Positions 8,362 to 16,987 are shown, counted from the first letter of the stretch. The stretch: DNA of 64,000 nt from Bradyrhizobiaceae bacterium PARB1 (GCA_002256345.1 NKIY01000003.1:310001-374000); one strand, 5' to 3'. Notes: generated by a model from the letters alone, not told the origin. A program made the numbers and translations.

Positions 8362-9501
8362 ATGAAGCATATCACCTGCATCGAAGATCTTCGTCTCGAG
8401 CACAAGCGCAACGTACCGAAGGCATTCTTCGATTATGTCGATCACGGCTCCTACAGCGAAGATACGTTTCGCGCCAATACCGAAGACTTGCAGAAGCTGA
8501 AATTCCGCCAGCGCATCCTCGTCGATATCGCCAATCGCGATACCTCGACGACAATTCTCGGTGAGAAGGCGACGATGCCCGTGATCTGCGCGCCGGTCGG
8601 CTCCACCGGCATGCAGTATGGCGACGGTGAGATCCACGCCTGCCGTGCAGCGCAGGCTTTCGGCATCCCATACACACTCTCGACCATGTCGATCAATTCG
8701 ATCGAGGATCTCGCCGAGAATGTCGAGAAGCCGTTCTGGTTTCAGCTCTATGTCATGAAGGATCGCGGCTTCATCAAGGAGCTGATCGAGCGCGCCATCA
8801 AGGCGAAGTGCAGCGCGCTGGTGCTGACCGTCGATCTGCAGGTGATCGGCCAGCGCCATCAGGATATCAAGAACGGCCTGTCGGTGCCGCCGCAGATCTA
8901 TAGTCTGAGAAACATCATCGACTTCCTCAGCCACCCGGCCTGGCTGAAGCGCACGCTGCAGGCCAAGCGGCGCAACTTCGGCAACATCGCCGGCTTCGTG
9001 AAGAACAGCGACGATCTGGAATCCGTGTCGCAATGGACCGCATCGCAGTTCGACGCGACGCTGAACTGGAAAGATCTCGACTGGATCCGCAGCATCTGGC
9101 CCGGCAAGATCGTCATCAAGGGCATTCATGACATCGAGGATGCGCGCGAGGCGGTGAAGGTCGGCGCACAAGCGATGGTGGTGTCGAACCATGGCGGCCG
9201 CCAGCTCGACGGCGCACCGTCGTCGATCTCGGTGCTGCCCGGCATCGTGGACGCGGTGGGCTCGGAGATCGAAGTGATGTTCGACAGCGGCATCCGGTCC
9301 GGTCAGGACATCATGCGCGCGCTCGCCCTCGGCGCAAAATCCTGCATGATCGGCCGCGCCTATATCTACGGCCTCGGCGCCTATGGCGGACCGGGCGTCA
9401 CCAAGGCGCTGGACATCCTGCGCAACGAACTCAGCGTGACCATGGGGCTTTGCGGCGTGAACAATATCGCCGAGATCGACAAGCACGTGCTGGTGCGGTG
9501 A
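8362..9501 (+). CDS. FMN-dependent alpha-hydroxy-acid dehydrogenase/oxidase (LldD family)
   Basis: Oxidises an L-2-hydroxy acid such as L-lactate to the 2-oxo acid using FMN, passing electrons to quinone or oxygen. The 379-residue product starts MKHITCIEDLRLEHKRNVPK; ATG 8362 has GGGAG seven bases upstream, so an earlier in-frame start at 8338 is not used. The TIM barrel shows the FMN contact PVGSTGMQYGDGE, IKGIHDIEDAREA, the catalytic-base motif VSNHGGRQLDGAPSS (histidine near residue 277) and the phosphate-binding FDSGIRSGQDIMRALALGA. L-lactate dehydrogenase is the likeliest activity, but mandelate or glycolate-type oxidation cannot be excluded. It is monocistronic and converges on the next gene with a six-base gap. 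Confidence 0.9.
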   Translation: MKHITCIEDLRLEHKRNVPKAFFDYVDHGSYSEDTFRANTEDLQKLKFRQRILVDIANRDTSTTILGEKATMPVICAPVGSTGMQYGDGEIHACRAAQAFGIPYTLSTMSINSIEDLAENVEKPFWFQLYVMKDRGFIKELIERAIKAKCSALVLTVDLQVIGQRHQDIKNGLSVPPQIYSLRNIIDFLSHPAWLKRTLQAKRRNFGNIAGFVKNSDDLESVSQWTASQFDATLNWKDLDWIRSIWPGKIVIKGIHDIEDAREAVKVGAQAMVVSNHGGRQLDGAPSSISVLPGIVDAVGSEIEVMFDSGIRSGQDIMRALALGAKSCMIGRAYIYGLGAYGGPGVTKALDILRNELSVTMGLCGVNNIAEIDKHVLVR

Positions 9502-9507
9502 CCCCCG

Positions 9508-10368
9508 TCAGATCGCCGCGTTGATCCACGCGGCGATCTCATCGATGACGATCTGTTCGATTCCGTAATAACCATGCGGCGACAGCGATCCGCAGGCTCG
9601 CGATGAGCGCTGCTTGCCACCGCTGACCGTCAAAATCTTGACGCGCGGTGCGCCGGTCATTGCAGCAGCGATCTTGCCGGCGTCCTCCGGCGGCGCGACA
9701 TTGCAGCGATCGTCGGTATTGGCCACCACCAGCGCCGGCACATTCACCCGATCGGGATGCGCATCGAACACCGTTTCGTGGCTGCCGCCGAGCCGCGATA
9801 CCGACTCGGTCAGGATCACGCCGGCAATCTGGCCATCGCGCAAATGCGCGGCACCATTCATGGCCGCGATCGATCCCTGGCTGGTGCCGAGCAGAAACAC
9901 CGGCGCCGTTGCCTGCGCATGGGCCGCGGCGACGAGATCGCGCACGCGCGCTGCATAATGCGGCGAGCTGCGCAGCCCACGCAGGTTCGTGTCATCGACA
10001 GCATCGGGGATCAGGACGGCGAAGCCCGCCGCATTCCACAAACCGCGCGAACGGACGACGAAGTTGTTGCCGTGGGCAATATCGCCGTCGCTGCCAATCC
10101 CGACATCGCCAGCGCCGCCCGGCAGCATCACAATGGTCGCACGCGGACGTGGCGGACTGACATAGAGCGCACGCTGTTGGTCGCCGCCCGGTGCGGGCAG
10201 CATGAGCACACGCTCGGTGACCGTCGCCTGCGCAGCAGCTCGTTGCGGCATGCACATTAAGAGCGCCGCGACGATGCACGCCGCCGCCATCGCGGCGACA
10301 TGCGCTCGACCGCGAGCCCCGACAATGGCGGGGCCAGGTGATTGTCGTCGGCTCCGTTGAAGTTTCAT
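9508..10368 (-). CDS. Secreted alpha/beta-hydrolase-fold protein
   Basis: A 286-residue protein with a long basic start and a hydrophobic signal segment (about residues 27-47, ending QRAAAQA), so probably periplasmic. The mature part contains TIVMLPGGAGDVGIG (oxyanion-loop region), the nucleophile elbow GTSQGS near residue 160, NTDDRC as a candidate acid region, and SPHGYYGIE supplying a histidine near the end. This order fits an alpha/beta hydrolase with a Ser-Asp-His triad. The substrate is unknown. It lies 19 bases downstream of the secreted protein at 10388-11017 on the same strand, so the two are probably co-transcribed. Confidence 0.7.
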   Translation of the reverse strand: MKLQRSRRQSPGPAIVGARGRAHVAAMAAACIVAALLMCMPQRAAAQATVTERVLMLPAPGGDQQRALYVSPPRPRATIVMLPGGAGDVGIGSDGDIAHGNNFVVRSRGLWNAAGFAVLIPDAVDDTNLRGLRSSPHYAARVRDLVAAAHAQATAPVFLLGTSQGSIAAMNGAAHLRDGQIAGVILTESVSRLGGSHETVFDAHPDRVNVPALVVANTDDRCNVAPPEDAGKIAAAMTGAPRVKILTVSGGKQRSSRACGSLSPHGYYGIEQIVIDEIAAWINAAI

Positions 10369-10387
10369 GAGGGCCAGCTTCGGCTCC

Positions 10388-11017
10388 TCACATCGGCGGC
10401 GTCAACCCGTCCAGCCCGACATTGACACGCGCGGTCTCGAATGTGCCGTCAGGCTTCTTGTCGGCGCTCATGATGATCACCTTCGCGCCCGGCTTCAGCT
10501 CGTCCTTGTTGCCGGGAACGAAAGTCACGATCGGCGTATCGGGCGCCACCGTCACCTTCTTCTCCCCGTCCTTGTATTTCACCGTCAGCGTCTGGCCGTC
10601 CTTTGCCTCGACCTTCTGATCGACGGTGGCATTGGTCATGCTGCTGTTCGGTCTGAGGTCCCACGGCCGCGTGCCTTCCGCCGTGCCGCGCATCGCCTCC
10701 GGGAAGATATGGATCGCGATCGCCTTCTGCGTTCCGTCGGCCTGCGGCATGCCGGTGACACCGATATAGTCGCCGGTCTTGATATCGGTCAGCGCCGCCC
10801 TGGTGATCCCGGTGACCATGACTTTATCGGCCATCCGCACCTGGCGCTCGGCGCCGTCACGCGCCTTGATGTGCAATACGGCGCCGTCCACGCTCTCAAT
10901 GGTGCCGCGAATGCGGAGCGGCTGTGGCTGCTGTGCCGAAGCGACGGACACGGCCAGCGATGCCGCCAGCGCAACGCCGAGCGTTAGCCGGGTCGATATC
11001 GAGATAATTCCAACCAT
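10388..11017 (-). CDS. Periplasmic protein with repeated small beta domains (DUF5666-like)
   Basis: A 209-residue secreted protein: signal peptide through SVASAQQ, then two similar all-beta blocks. One is IRGTIESVDGAVLHIKARDG and the other carries VEAKDGQTLTVKYKDGEKK with VTFVPGNKDELKPGAKVII. Such repeats resemble the OB-like DUF5666 domain. AAGGA lies eight bases before ATG 11017. No catalytic residues stand out; ligand or metal binding is possible but not shown. Its close tandem position with the secreted hydrolase suggests a shared periplasmic job. Some genomes label relatives as metal transporter subunits, which the sequence here, lacking membrane helices, does not support. Confidence 0.65.
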   Translation of the reverse strand: MVGIISISTRLTLGVALAASLAVSVASAQQPQPLRIRGTIESVDGAVLHIKARDGAERQVRMADKVMVTGITRAALTDIKTGDYIGVTGMPQADGTQKAIAIHIFPEAMRGTAEGTRPWDLRPNSSMTNATVDQKVEAKDGQTLTVKYKDGEKKVTVAPDTPIVTFVPGNKDELKPGAKVIIMSADKKPDGTFETARVNVGLDGLTPPM

Positions 11018-11104
11018 ATGCAGTTTCCTTGAAAGCTCGCCCGGCCCTCACATGGAAACCCTGTGCGCAAAAAGCTATTCCGCCCTCACGTCACTGTGAA
11101 ACGA

Positions 11105-11956
11105 TCAAGCAGGCCTTGTCGCCGTGAGATCGGCCACGACCTCAGCGCGTAGCTCCGCCGTCACTTCCGGCCGTTGCCCGAACCACAATTCGAAACCGCG
11201 CACCGCCTGATAGAGCAGCATGCCGAGACCGTCGGCCGTACGCATACCCCGCGCGCGTGCTGCGGCGAGCAATGGCGTTTCCAGCGGAACATAAACGAGA
11301 TCCGCCACGACGGCGTCATCCGGCAGCAATCCGAGATCGATGACGAGCTCCGGTTGCCCCTTCATGCCAAGCGATGTGGTGTTTACCAGCAGCGACACCC
11401 GCGGCAGCTTGGCCGCCGCCGCATCCCACGCCAGCGGAACGACGCGTTCGCCGAACAACTTCGCCAGTTCTTCGGCTCGCTCGATGCTGCGATTGGCGAC
11501 ATAGACATGCTTGATGCCGCGCTCCAGCAGGCCGAACACCACCGCACGTGACGAGCCTCCAGCACCCAGCACCAGCGCCTCGTCGGCGTTATCCCATTCA
11601 GGCGCGGAGTGATCGAGATTGTCGATAAACCCCTCGACGTCGGTATTGGTCGCGCGCAGCGTGCCGTGATCGTACCACAACGTGTTGGCGGCCCCGACGG
11701 CGCGCGCACGGCGATCCGGCGCCGTCAGCTTCAGTACGCGTTCCTTGTGCGGAATGGTGACGTTGGCGCCGATATAGCCGCGTCGCGACAAGTTCATCAC
11801 GAAGTCCGCGACGTCTTCCGGCGGCACCGACTCGATGGTGTAACCGCCCGCGATGCCGAGATGGCGAAGCCAGTGATGATGGATCAGCGGCGAACGCGAA
11901 TGCGCTGCCGGCCAACCGATCAGGCAGGCAGCGCGGGGCTTGGCATCCTCGGACAT
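11105..11956 (-). CDS. aroE: Shikimate dehydrogenase
   Basis: Reduces 3-dehydroshikimate to shikimate with NADPH, the fourth step of aromatic amino-acid synthesis. The 283-residue product begins MSEDAKPRAACLIGWPAAHS. AAGGA is six bases from ATG 11956 but directly abuts the upstream ATG 11962, so 11956 is taken. Motifs: SRSPLIHHHWL (shikimate contacts), GANVTIPHKE with the catalytic lysine, NTDVEGF with the catalytic aspartate, GAGGSSRAV for the dinucleotide, and GLGMLLYQAVRGFELWFG near the end, typical of AroE. No maf, coaE or dnaQ neighbour is seen, unlike the usual rhizobial arrangement. Confidence 0.95.
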   Translation of the reverse strand: MSEDAKPRAACLIGWPAAHSRSPLIHHHWLRHLGIAGGYTIESVPPEDVADFVMNLSRRGYIGANVTIPHKERVLKLTAPDRRARAVGAANTLWYDHGTLRATNTDVEGFIDNLDHSAPEWDNADEALVLGAGGSSRAVVFGLLERGIKHVYVANRSIERAEELAKLFGERVVPLAWDAAAAKLPRVSLLVNTTSLGMKGQPELVIDLGLLPDDAVVADLVYVPLETPLLAAARARGMRTADGLGMLLYQAVRGFELWFGQRPEVTAELRAEVVADLTATRPA

Positions 11957-12021
11957 GAACATTCCTTCGCTTCAAGCGGAAGCGGTCGTCGCATGAGAAT
12001 CATGCATGGGGCTGATGGCAA

Positions 12022-12672
12022 TCATCGGGCAGGCCTGCGCCAGGCCGCAAGAGCGGTGATTGCAAAGATCAACAATGCTGCACCTGCGGCGAACCAGACC
12101 GCCGCAAGATTGAAATACAGATAGGTCAATGTACCGACACCGGCCCCGGACACCATCGCGCCCCAGAGTAGCAGATTGGGAATCCACGCCCAGCGCGGGC
12201 CACCTTGCAGTGCAACGGCCAGCAGTTGCCCGATCCGAACCAGCGTCCCGGTCATGTAGGTCAGCGCGATACCGGTTGCGCCACCATCGGCCTGAAACAT
12301 CGCGTTCTCGAGCCCCATCGCCACCACGATGGCGATAATGGTCAGACCGGGCTCACCGAACTGATAGGCCAGCCCACCTGCGGCGAGCAACACTGCCTCG
12401 ACCAGCAATAAGATCCATTGTCGATGCCTGCCACGGCCGTGGCCCAGCAGACTGCCCAGCCCAGCGCCGACGACGAACAAGGCAATCAGCTTCAACGCCT
12501 CGAGAGCCTTGGGCCAATTGAATTCGGCGATCATGACGCCTAGCCGTGTGGAATTGCCGCTCATGAACGAGATGAACAATCCGCCGAGATGGATGAAGCC
12601 GACACCGTCCACATAACCCGCCAGTGCGCTGAGGGCGCAGGCCAGCGCCAGATTGCTCTTCACAGTCAGCAT
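12022..12672 (-). CDS. DUF1275 (YoaK-family) membrane protein
   Basis: A 216-residue integral membrane protein with about six hydrophobic segments. The front, ALSALAGYVDGVGFIHLGG followed by FISFMSGNSTRLG, is the hallmark of the DUF1275 family, as is the later GLENAMFQ with YMTGTLVRIGQLL. The family is widespread and has no settled biochemical role; a transporter or chaperone-like function has been suggested for some. It follows aroE's promoter side on the same strand with a 65-base gap to aroE, which could allow co-transcription. The end AAWRRPAR is cytoplasmic by the positive-inside rule. Confidence 0.85.
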   Translation of the reverse strand: MLTVKSNLALACALSALAGYVDGVGFIHLGGLFISFMSGNSTRLGVMIAEFNWPKALEALKLIALFVVGAGLGSLLGHGRGRHRQWILLLVEAVLLAAGGLAYQFGEPGLTIIAIVVAMGLENAMFQADGGATGIALTYMTGTLVRIGQLLAVALQGGPRWAWIPNLLLWGAMVSGAGVGTLTYLYFNLAAVWFAAGAALLIFAITALAAWRRPAR

Positions 12673-12738
12673 GGTCGTCCGTCACCCCAGCACGTCATCG
12701 CATTTATTCAAAAGCGTTGGCGCAAGGGCAAGAGCCGC

Positions 12739-12899
12739 GTGAACAAAAAACGATTTCACGAAACTTGATGCGCACGAGATCGCCGACGCGGAGTATGACC
12801 ACGCACCGGAGTTGACGGAGGAAATGGTCGATCGCACCAGCGGCATGGCAGGCCCGCATCGCTGCAGATCTGCAAAAGGCTGCGAAGAAGCTCGCGTAG
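12739..12899 (+). pseudogene. Remnant of a BrnA/CopG-type antitoxin gene
   Basis: Two pieces in different frames together resemble a small antitoxin. After a GTG at 12739, the frame starting at 12743 reads TKNDFTKLDAHEIADAEYDH then APELTEEMVDR, a usual front for BrnA-like antitoxins. The frame is joined to the GTG only if one A is removed from the A6 run at 12745-12750. Some 30 bases later another frame reads APAAWQARIAADLQKAAKKL and A, then stops at 12899, like the ribbon-helix-helix tail of the same family. The middle (about 30-40 residues) is missing. No convincing toxin remains upstream. The reading is mine from memory of the family. Confidence 0.5.
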
Positions 12900-12905
12900 C
12901 GTTTC

Positions 12906-13415
12906 TCAAGTGGTGGCCTGCCCCACCACGAGATCATCGACCGCGGCGCGATCGCTCAGCCTGATCTTGGCGCGCGGAAAGTTCGCAAACAAAGCATGAT
13001 GTCCGGCAAAGGATGAGGACGTCGTGCGCTGCCAGTAGGCTGCGGCCCATTCGAGTAACGCCGCATGCTGCTCATTGGTCGCATCGCGCCAGGGGCCACG
13101 CGTCGCAATACTGCTGCGGCAGACCTCGGGGCTCATATCGAGCCAGATCAGCATGCTGGCGCGCGGCAATGCTGCTTCGGCTAACCAGCCAAAGACCCCC
13201 TCGATGATCCAGTTCTCTTCGGCCGCGAGGGCGACGACGCGGGCTTTGGCATCGTCCTCGTCGCGCTTGGTGCCGACCTGATCCAACCAGTGGATGTGGT
13301 CGAGATCCGTGCGACGGCCGCCAACGCGGCATTCCAGCTGCCGCGCCAGGGTCGTCTTGCCCGAGCCGCTATTGCCGATGATCACGACCCGCAGCCCAAG
13401 CATCGTGGACGCCAT
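12906..13415 (-). CDS. Small P-loop nucleotide-binding protein (adenylate-kinase-like / FlaR-related)
   Basis: A 169-residue P-loop protein. VVIIGNSGSGKTTLARQL (about residues 9-26) is a classic Walker A, and DLDHIHWLDQ, ASMLIWLDMSPEVC and RGPWRDATNEQ follow the pattern of small kinase-like proteins often labelled topology-modulation protein (FlaR-related) or adenylate-kinase-like. It would bind and perhaps hydrolyse ATP or GTP or phosphorylate a small molecule; no substrate is known. ATG 13415 begins three bases past the stop of the EF-G-like gene, with no clear ribosome site, suggesting translational coupling; ATG 13403 is an alternative. Confidence 0.75.
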   Translation of the reverse strand: MASTMLGLRVVIIGNSGSGKTTLARQLECRVGGRRTDLDHIHWLDQVGTKRDEDDAKARVVALAAEENWIIEGVFGWLAEAALPRASMLIWLDMSPEVCRSSIATRGPWRDATNEQHAALLEWAAAYWQRTTSSSFAGHHALFANFPRAKIRLSDRAAVDDLVVGQATT

Positions 13416-13418
13416 CGA

Positions 13419-15476
13419 TCAGGCCGCAACGCGGTGTGCAGCGATGATCTGATCTGCCGCTCGGCCGTTCACTTCGGCCATGTGGTCGAAGCTGCGGGTG
13501 AAGCTGCCGGCGCCTGCTGTCGCTGACCGAAGCTCGACGATGAGGTCGCCGATCTCGGCCTCCGGCAACTGCGCACGGACGATGTCCCACCCCGTCCAGC
13601 CCTCGCGGGTGTCGAAGCCGAGAATCTGCCCGCGTCGGCCGGAGAGAATGGCATTGACCTTCGCGGTCGCCTCGGTCGGACAGACGATCTCCACGGCATG
13701 GATCGGCTCCAGCAGCACCGGCTGGCAGTGCGGCAGGGCCTCACTGACGCCGATGCGCGCCGCCGTACGAAACGCCTGATCGGATGAATCGACGCTGTGA
13801 TAGGAACCGTCGGTGAGCGTCACCTTGATATCCACGACCGGGAAGCCGAGCGGCCCGCGCGCAAGGCCATCGACAACGCCCTCCTGCACCGCGGGAATGT
13901 AATTGCGCGGCACAGCGCCGCCGACCACTTTCTCCCGAAATACGAAACCTTCGCCTCGCGACTGCGGGCCGATCTCCAGCACGACATCGCCGAACTGACC
14001 GTGGCCGCCGGACTGCTTCTTGTGCCTGCCGCGTTGGGTGATCGGCTTGCGGATGGTCTCGCAATAGCCGATCGCGGGCGTATGTGATTTGACATTGATG
14101 CCGAAGCGATCACGCAGTCGCTCCATGGCGACACGCAGATGCATCTCGCCCTGGCCCCACAGCACAACACTGTGACTTTGCGCATCGTTGACGATGGTCA
14201 GCGATGGATCTTCTTCCATCAACCGCTGCAAGGCTTGCCCGAGCTTGACATCGTCTTTCCGATCGATCGATGCCAGCGCCATAGCGAGTACCGGCGATGC
14301 CGGCTCTCCGAGATGCAGGACGTCGGGGGCGGCCTTTCCGACTGCGAGCACATCCCCTGTCTTGACCGCATCAAGCTTGCCGAGCGCAACGGCATCGCCT
14401 GCTTCCGCGCTGGAGCGCTTGTCGCTCGCAGGCGTCAGAGAGAGGATACCGGACACGCGTGAACTCTCGCCCGTTGAGGCGACGATCATTGCGCCGTCCT
14501 CGATGCGTCCTTGCAACACGCGCGCGTAGGACAGCTTACCGCCATGCTGGAGATGGCTGGTCTTGAAGATATAAGCCAGCGCATCCCCGCTCCCGGCAAC
14601 CCCAAGTCGCTTCGCCGTCTCACGGACATCCGGTGCTTCATGACGCAGCGCCTTCATCAGCCGCAGCACGCCATTCTCGCGGATCGCCGAGCCGATCAGC
14701 ACGGGGCAGATCAGTCCTTCACGCAATTCGCGGGCAAGATCGTCGAAGATGGCATCGGCCGGCGGCACGATGTCCTCGAGCAACTGCTCCATCAAGGCGT
14801 CGTCATGGTCGGCGAGTTTCTCCAGCATCGAGAAGCGTGCTTCCTTCTCGCGATCGAGATTGCCGCCATCCAACGCGACGACTTCAGATGCCTTGTGCTC
14901 GCGATAGACAAAGGCGCGCTCCAGGGCGAGATCAACGAAGCCGGCGACGAGATCGCCGTTCCAGATCGGAATCTGCCGCAATACCAGCGGCACACGCGAA
15001 GCCGGCTGCAACGTGGCCAGGGTTTCGCGTACGCGTTTGTGAGCGCGATCTATCTTGTTGAGGAACAGGAAGCGAGGAATGCGCAGGTCTTCAAGCTCGC
15101 GCAGGATGAGCTGCAATTGCGGCAGCTTGCGCTCATCGGCCTCGCAAACCACCACGGCAGCATCGACCGCCGGCAGCGCCGCGCGCATATCCTGCGCGAA
15201 TTCGACAGAGCCGGGGCAATCGATGAACGTATAACTGTCGCCCATGAAGCTAGTCGTCACGGTGGTGAGACCCACCCCCATCTTGTGTGCGCGTGCTTCG
15301 GCACTTGTATCGCCGGCGCTCGTGCCGGCCTCGACACTCCCGGCCTTCGGGATCGTTCCCGTACGCGCGAGGATCGCCTCAAGCAGTGTGGTTTTTCCGC
15401 TCTGGAAAGGGCCCACCAGTGCGATGCATCGCGCACCGCGCTGGGAGCCTGGGGGACTTCTCAGGTCTTGTCCCAT
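13419..15476 (-). CDS. Elongation factor G-like translational GTPase (second EF-G type)
   Basis: A 685-residue GTPase of the EF-G superfamily, clearly diverged from housekeeping FusA. ATG 15476 has AGGAGG six bases upstream; the frame continues upstream only through a dispersed repeat. Motifs: Walker A as GPFQSGKTT near residue 25, G3 as DCPGS (usual DTPGH changed, with serine in place of the switch-II histidine), NKID for guanine recognition, then domains II-V with IPAVQEGV and GFPVVDIKVTLTDGSYH. EF-G normally has AHxDxGKTT; here the P-loop lacks that start. Family relatives (EF-G2, FusA2) bind GTP but often cannot replace EF-G in translocation. It is followed directly by the small P-loop gene. 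Confidence 0.88.
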   Translation of the reverse strand: MGQDLRSPPGSQRGARCIALVGPFQSGKTTLLEAILARTGTIPKAGSVEAGTSAGDTSAEARAHKMGVGLTTVTTSFMGDSYTFIDCPGSVEFAQDMRAALPAVDAAVVVCEADERKLPQLQLILRELEDLRIPRFLFLNKIDRAHKRVRETLATLQPASRVPLVLRQIPIWNGDLVAGFVDLALERAFVYREHKASEVVALDGGNLDREKEARFSMLEKLADHDDALMEQLLEDIVPPADAIFDDLARELREGLICPVLIGSAIRENGVLRLMKALRHEAPDVRETAKRLGVAGSGDALAYIFKTSHLQHGGKLSYARVLQGRIEDGAMIVASTGESSRVSGILSLTPASDKRSSAEAGDAVALGKLDAVKTGDVLAVGKAAPDVLHLGEPASPVLAMALASIDRKDDVKLGQALQRLMEEDPSLTIVNDAQSHSVVLWGQGEMHLRVAMERLRDRFGINVKSHTPAIGYCETIRKPITQRGRHKKQSGGHGQFGDVVLEIGPQSRGEGFVFREKVVGGAVPRNYIPAVQEGVVDGLARGPLGFPVVDIKVTLTDGSYHSVDSSDQAFRTAARIGVSEALPHCQPVLLEPIHAVEIVCPTEATAKVNAILSGRRGQILGFDTREGWTGWDIVRAQLPEAEIGDLIVELRSATAGAGSFTRSFDHMAEVNGRAADQIIAAHRVAA

Positions 15477-15616
15477 ACGCCGCCTCCTGATCTGGAGCTC
15501 GGCCCGTGATTGGGTCGGCACCGGGATGCTCCGCCCGGTTTGGACATTTGGCAAGACGAAAAAGTCGCTGCGCTGCGATGGCACCGTGACCGCAGGGCAA
15601 ATGAGGCAAAGAAACG

Positions 15617-15702
15617 CAGGGTGGGCAAAGCGCAGCGCGCCCACCACTCCAGTCACACATGAATGGTGGGCACGGCGCAAGAGCGCCTTTGCCCACTCTA
15701 CT
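15617..15702. repeat. Dispersed imperfect palindrome upstream of the EF-G-like gene
   Basis: GCAGGGTGGGCAAAGCGC at the left is answered by GCGCCTTTGCCCACTCTAC at the right, with GCGCGCCCACCA and TGGTGGGCACGGCGC as inner arms. One strand reads VGTAQERLCPLY-like, a phrase I recall as the signature of a repeat scattered through Bradyrhizobium relatives. It separates the DUF992 gene from the EF-G-like gene. Confidence 0.7.
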
Positions 15703-15710
15703 CATGCAAC

Positions 15711-16187
15711 TTACCTTCCCGGGCGCAGCTCCAGGCTCTGCAATCCTGCAGCGACGTTGAGCCCGACCGAGCCCTGGAGGCTCAGCGGCTGCAACGCAAT
15801 CGAGTTCTGCGAACCACCGACGAGAACATTCGCGCCGACACCCACACCGACGGATGCACTGCTCTGCGCGCCCGCATAATTGCCCGAGATGTCGCCGGGG
15901 CCGCTATAGTTGACCGGCGCAAACACTGCCCAGGACAGCGCGGTCTGTTCGGTGATGCCGAGATCGAGGCCGACCTTGCGGACGGTCGCCACATAAGGCT
16001 GGTCCGGCCGGCCGGTGCCAGTGAGCACGCAACCGAGATTAGTCACCGAACCGACGACGAAGCCCATGCTGGCGCCGCCGCGGCAATTCAGAACGCCGAG
16101 CTGAACGCCTTGCTGCGATTGCGCTTGCGAGGCGGTGAAGACGGCGGTTGCGGCAATGCCGAGAAGAAGTGCGGACAGGCGGGTCAT
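15711..16187 (-). CDS. DUF992 secreted protein, copy 1
   Basis: A 158-residue protein with a signal peptide (MTRLSALLLGIAATAVFTAS, then QAQSQQ). The mature part shows VQLGVLNCRGGASMGFVVGS and CVLTGTGRPDQPYVATVRKV, the paired-cysteine pattern of the DUF992 family, and ends with GSVGLNVAAGLQSLELRP. The family is common and often multi-copy in Rhizobiales; no function is established. Glycine and small-residue repeats (ASVGVGVGANVLVGG) suggest a compact beta fold. It is about 165 bases downstream of a paralogue at 16353-16868, which has its own terminator, so they are probably transcribed separately. Confidence 0.85.
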   Translation of the reverse strand: MTRLSALLLGIAATAVFTASQAQSQQGVQLGVLNCRGGASMGFVVGSVTNLGCVLTGTGRPDQPYVATVRKVGLDLGITEQTALSWAVFAPVNYSGPGDISGNYAGAQSSASVGVGVGANVLVGGSQNSIALQPLSLQGSVGLNVAAGLQSLELRPGR

Positions 16188-16290
16188 CGAAGGTCTCCGG
16201 GTGATGAACGGAAGCGAGGATGTCGATCGACTATCCATAGCCAATGCCACCGCTCAATGACAGCGCACCAACGCGCGCCGCATGCAACAA

Positions 16291-16316
16291 AAAGGGCCCG
16301 CTTGCGCGAGCCCTTT
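16291..16316 (-). terminator. Intrinsic terminator after DUF992 copy 2
   Basis: AAAGGGC (16291-16297) pairs with GCCCTTT (16310-16316), with further GC pairing inside. On the minus strand the stem is followed by TTGTTG after a run of Ts. It lies 36 bases past the stop of the gene at 16353. Confidence 0.75.
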
Positions 16317-16352
16317 CGTTAACCTTGCCGATCGTTGAACGATCGACAGCGA

Positions 16353-16868
16353 TTAGTGGTGACGGTGACGGCGTGCACGGCGCTGCGGAGCGGCCGGCGT
16401 CAGCTCGACCTGCACGATACCAGCGGCGACGTTCAGGCCGACCTGGCCCTGCACCGAGACCGGCTGCAAGCCGTAGGCATTGTTCGGACCGCCAACGAGG
16501 AAGTTGCCGCCGAAGCCGACGCCAACCGCTGCGTTCGAACCGACGCCACCGTAGCTGCCGGCGAGCGCACCGCGCGGCACGCGCACGGTCGGTGCGAAGA
16601 TCGCCCACTGCACGGTGGTGTTGTCGGTGAAGCCGAGGTCAACACCGAAGCGACGGATGTTGGCGACGTAACCTTCCGGACGGCCACCGGCGCCCTGGAA
16701 GACGCACTGCAGCGTCGCATTCGAGCCGAGCACGAAGCCGACGTTCTGGCCGCCACGGCACTCGAGCACGCCAACCTGCACGCGCGGAGGCTGCTGCTGG
16801 GCGTTCGCGGTCGCAACCGACGCAGCGAGCGCCACGGCCGAGAGGCCGAACATCTTGGAAAGTCGCAT
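16353..16868 (-). CDS. DUF992 secreted protein, copy 2
   Basis: A 171-residue paralogue of the neighbouring DUF992 protein: signal peptide MRLSKMFGLSAVALAASVAT, then ANAQQQ, then VQVGVLECRGGQNVGFVLGS and CVFQGAGGRPEGYVANIRRF with the same cysteine spacing, a glycine-rich middle and GQVGLNVAAGIVQVELTPAA. It differs by a short basic tail RRARRHRHH that could bind metal or acidic surfaces. The start follows GGAG in TGGAGTTAACACT. Expected in the periplasm or outer surface; function unknown. The two copies probably arose by tandem duplication. Confidence 0.87.
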   Translation of the reverse strand: MRLSKMFGLSAVALAASVATANAQQQPPRVQVGVLECRGGQNVGFVLGSNATLQCVFQGAGGRPEGYVANIRRFGVDLGFTDNTTVQWAIFAPTVRVPRGALAGSYGGVGSNAAVGVGFGGNFLVGGPNNAYGLQPVSVQGQVGLNVAAGIVQVELTPAAPQRRARRHRHH

Positions 16869-16987
16869 AGTGTTAACTCCACCTTGGGGTTTTGATAGTG
16901 CGGGGAACAAGAAGGAAGCGCCGTGTCGAAAACATGGCGCTTCCTGAATAAAGCCTCGAAACCGTCAAAAGTTTCGACGCCTGTGTG

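Noticed and set aside
12680-12738. Tail of a BrnT-type toxin before the antitoxin remnant
   Set aside because: A frame reading HVIAFIQKRWRKGK runs into the GTG, but the likeness to BrnT tails is too weak to claim.
15477-15680. Sixty-eight codon extension of the EF-G-like gene
   Set aside because: Reads through a dispersed palindromic repeat; AGGAGG at correct spacing fixes the start at 15476.
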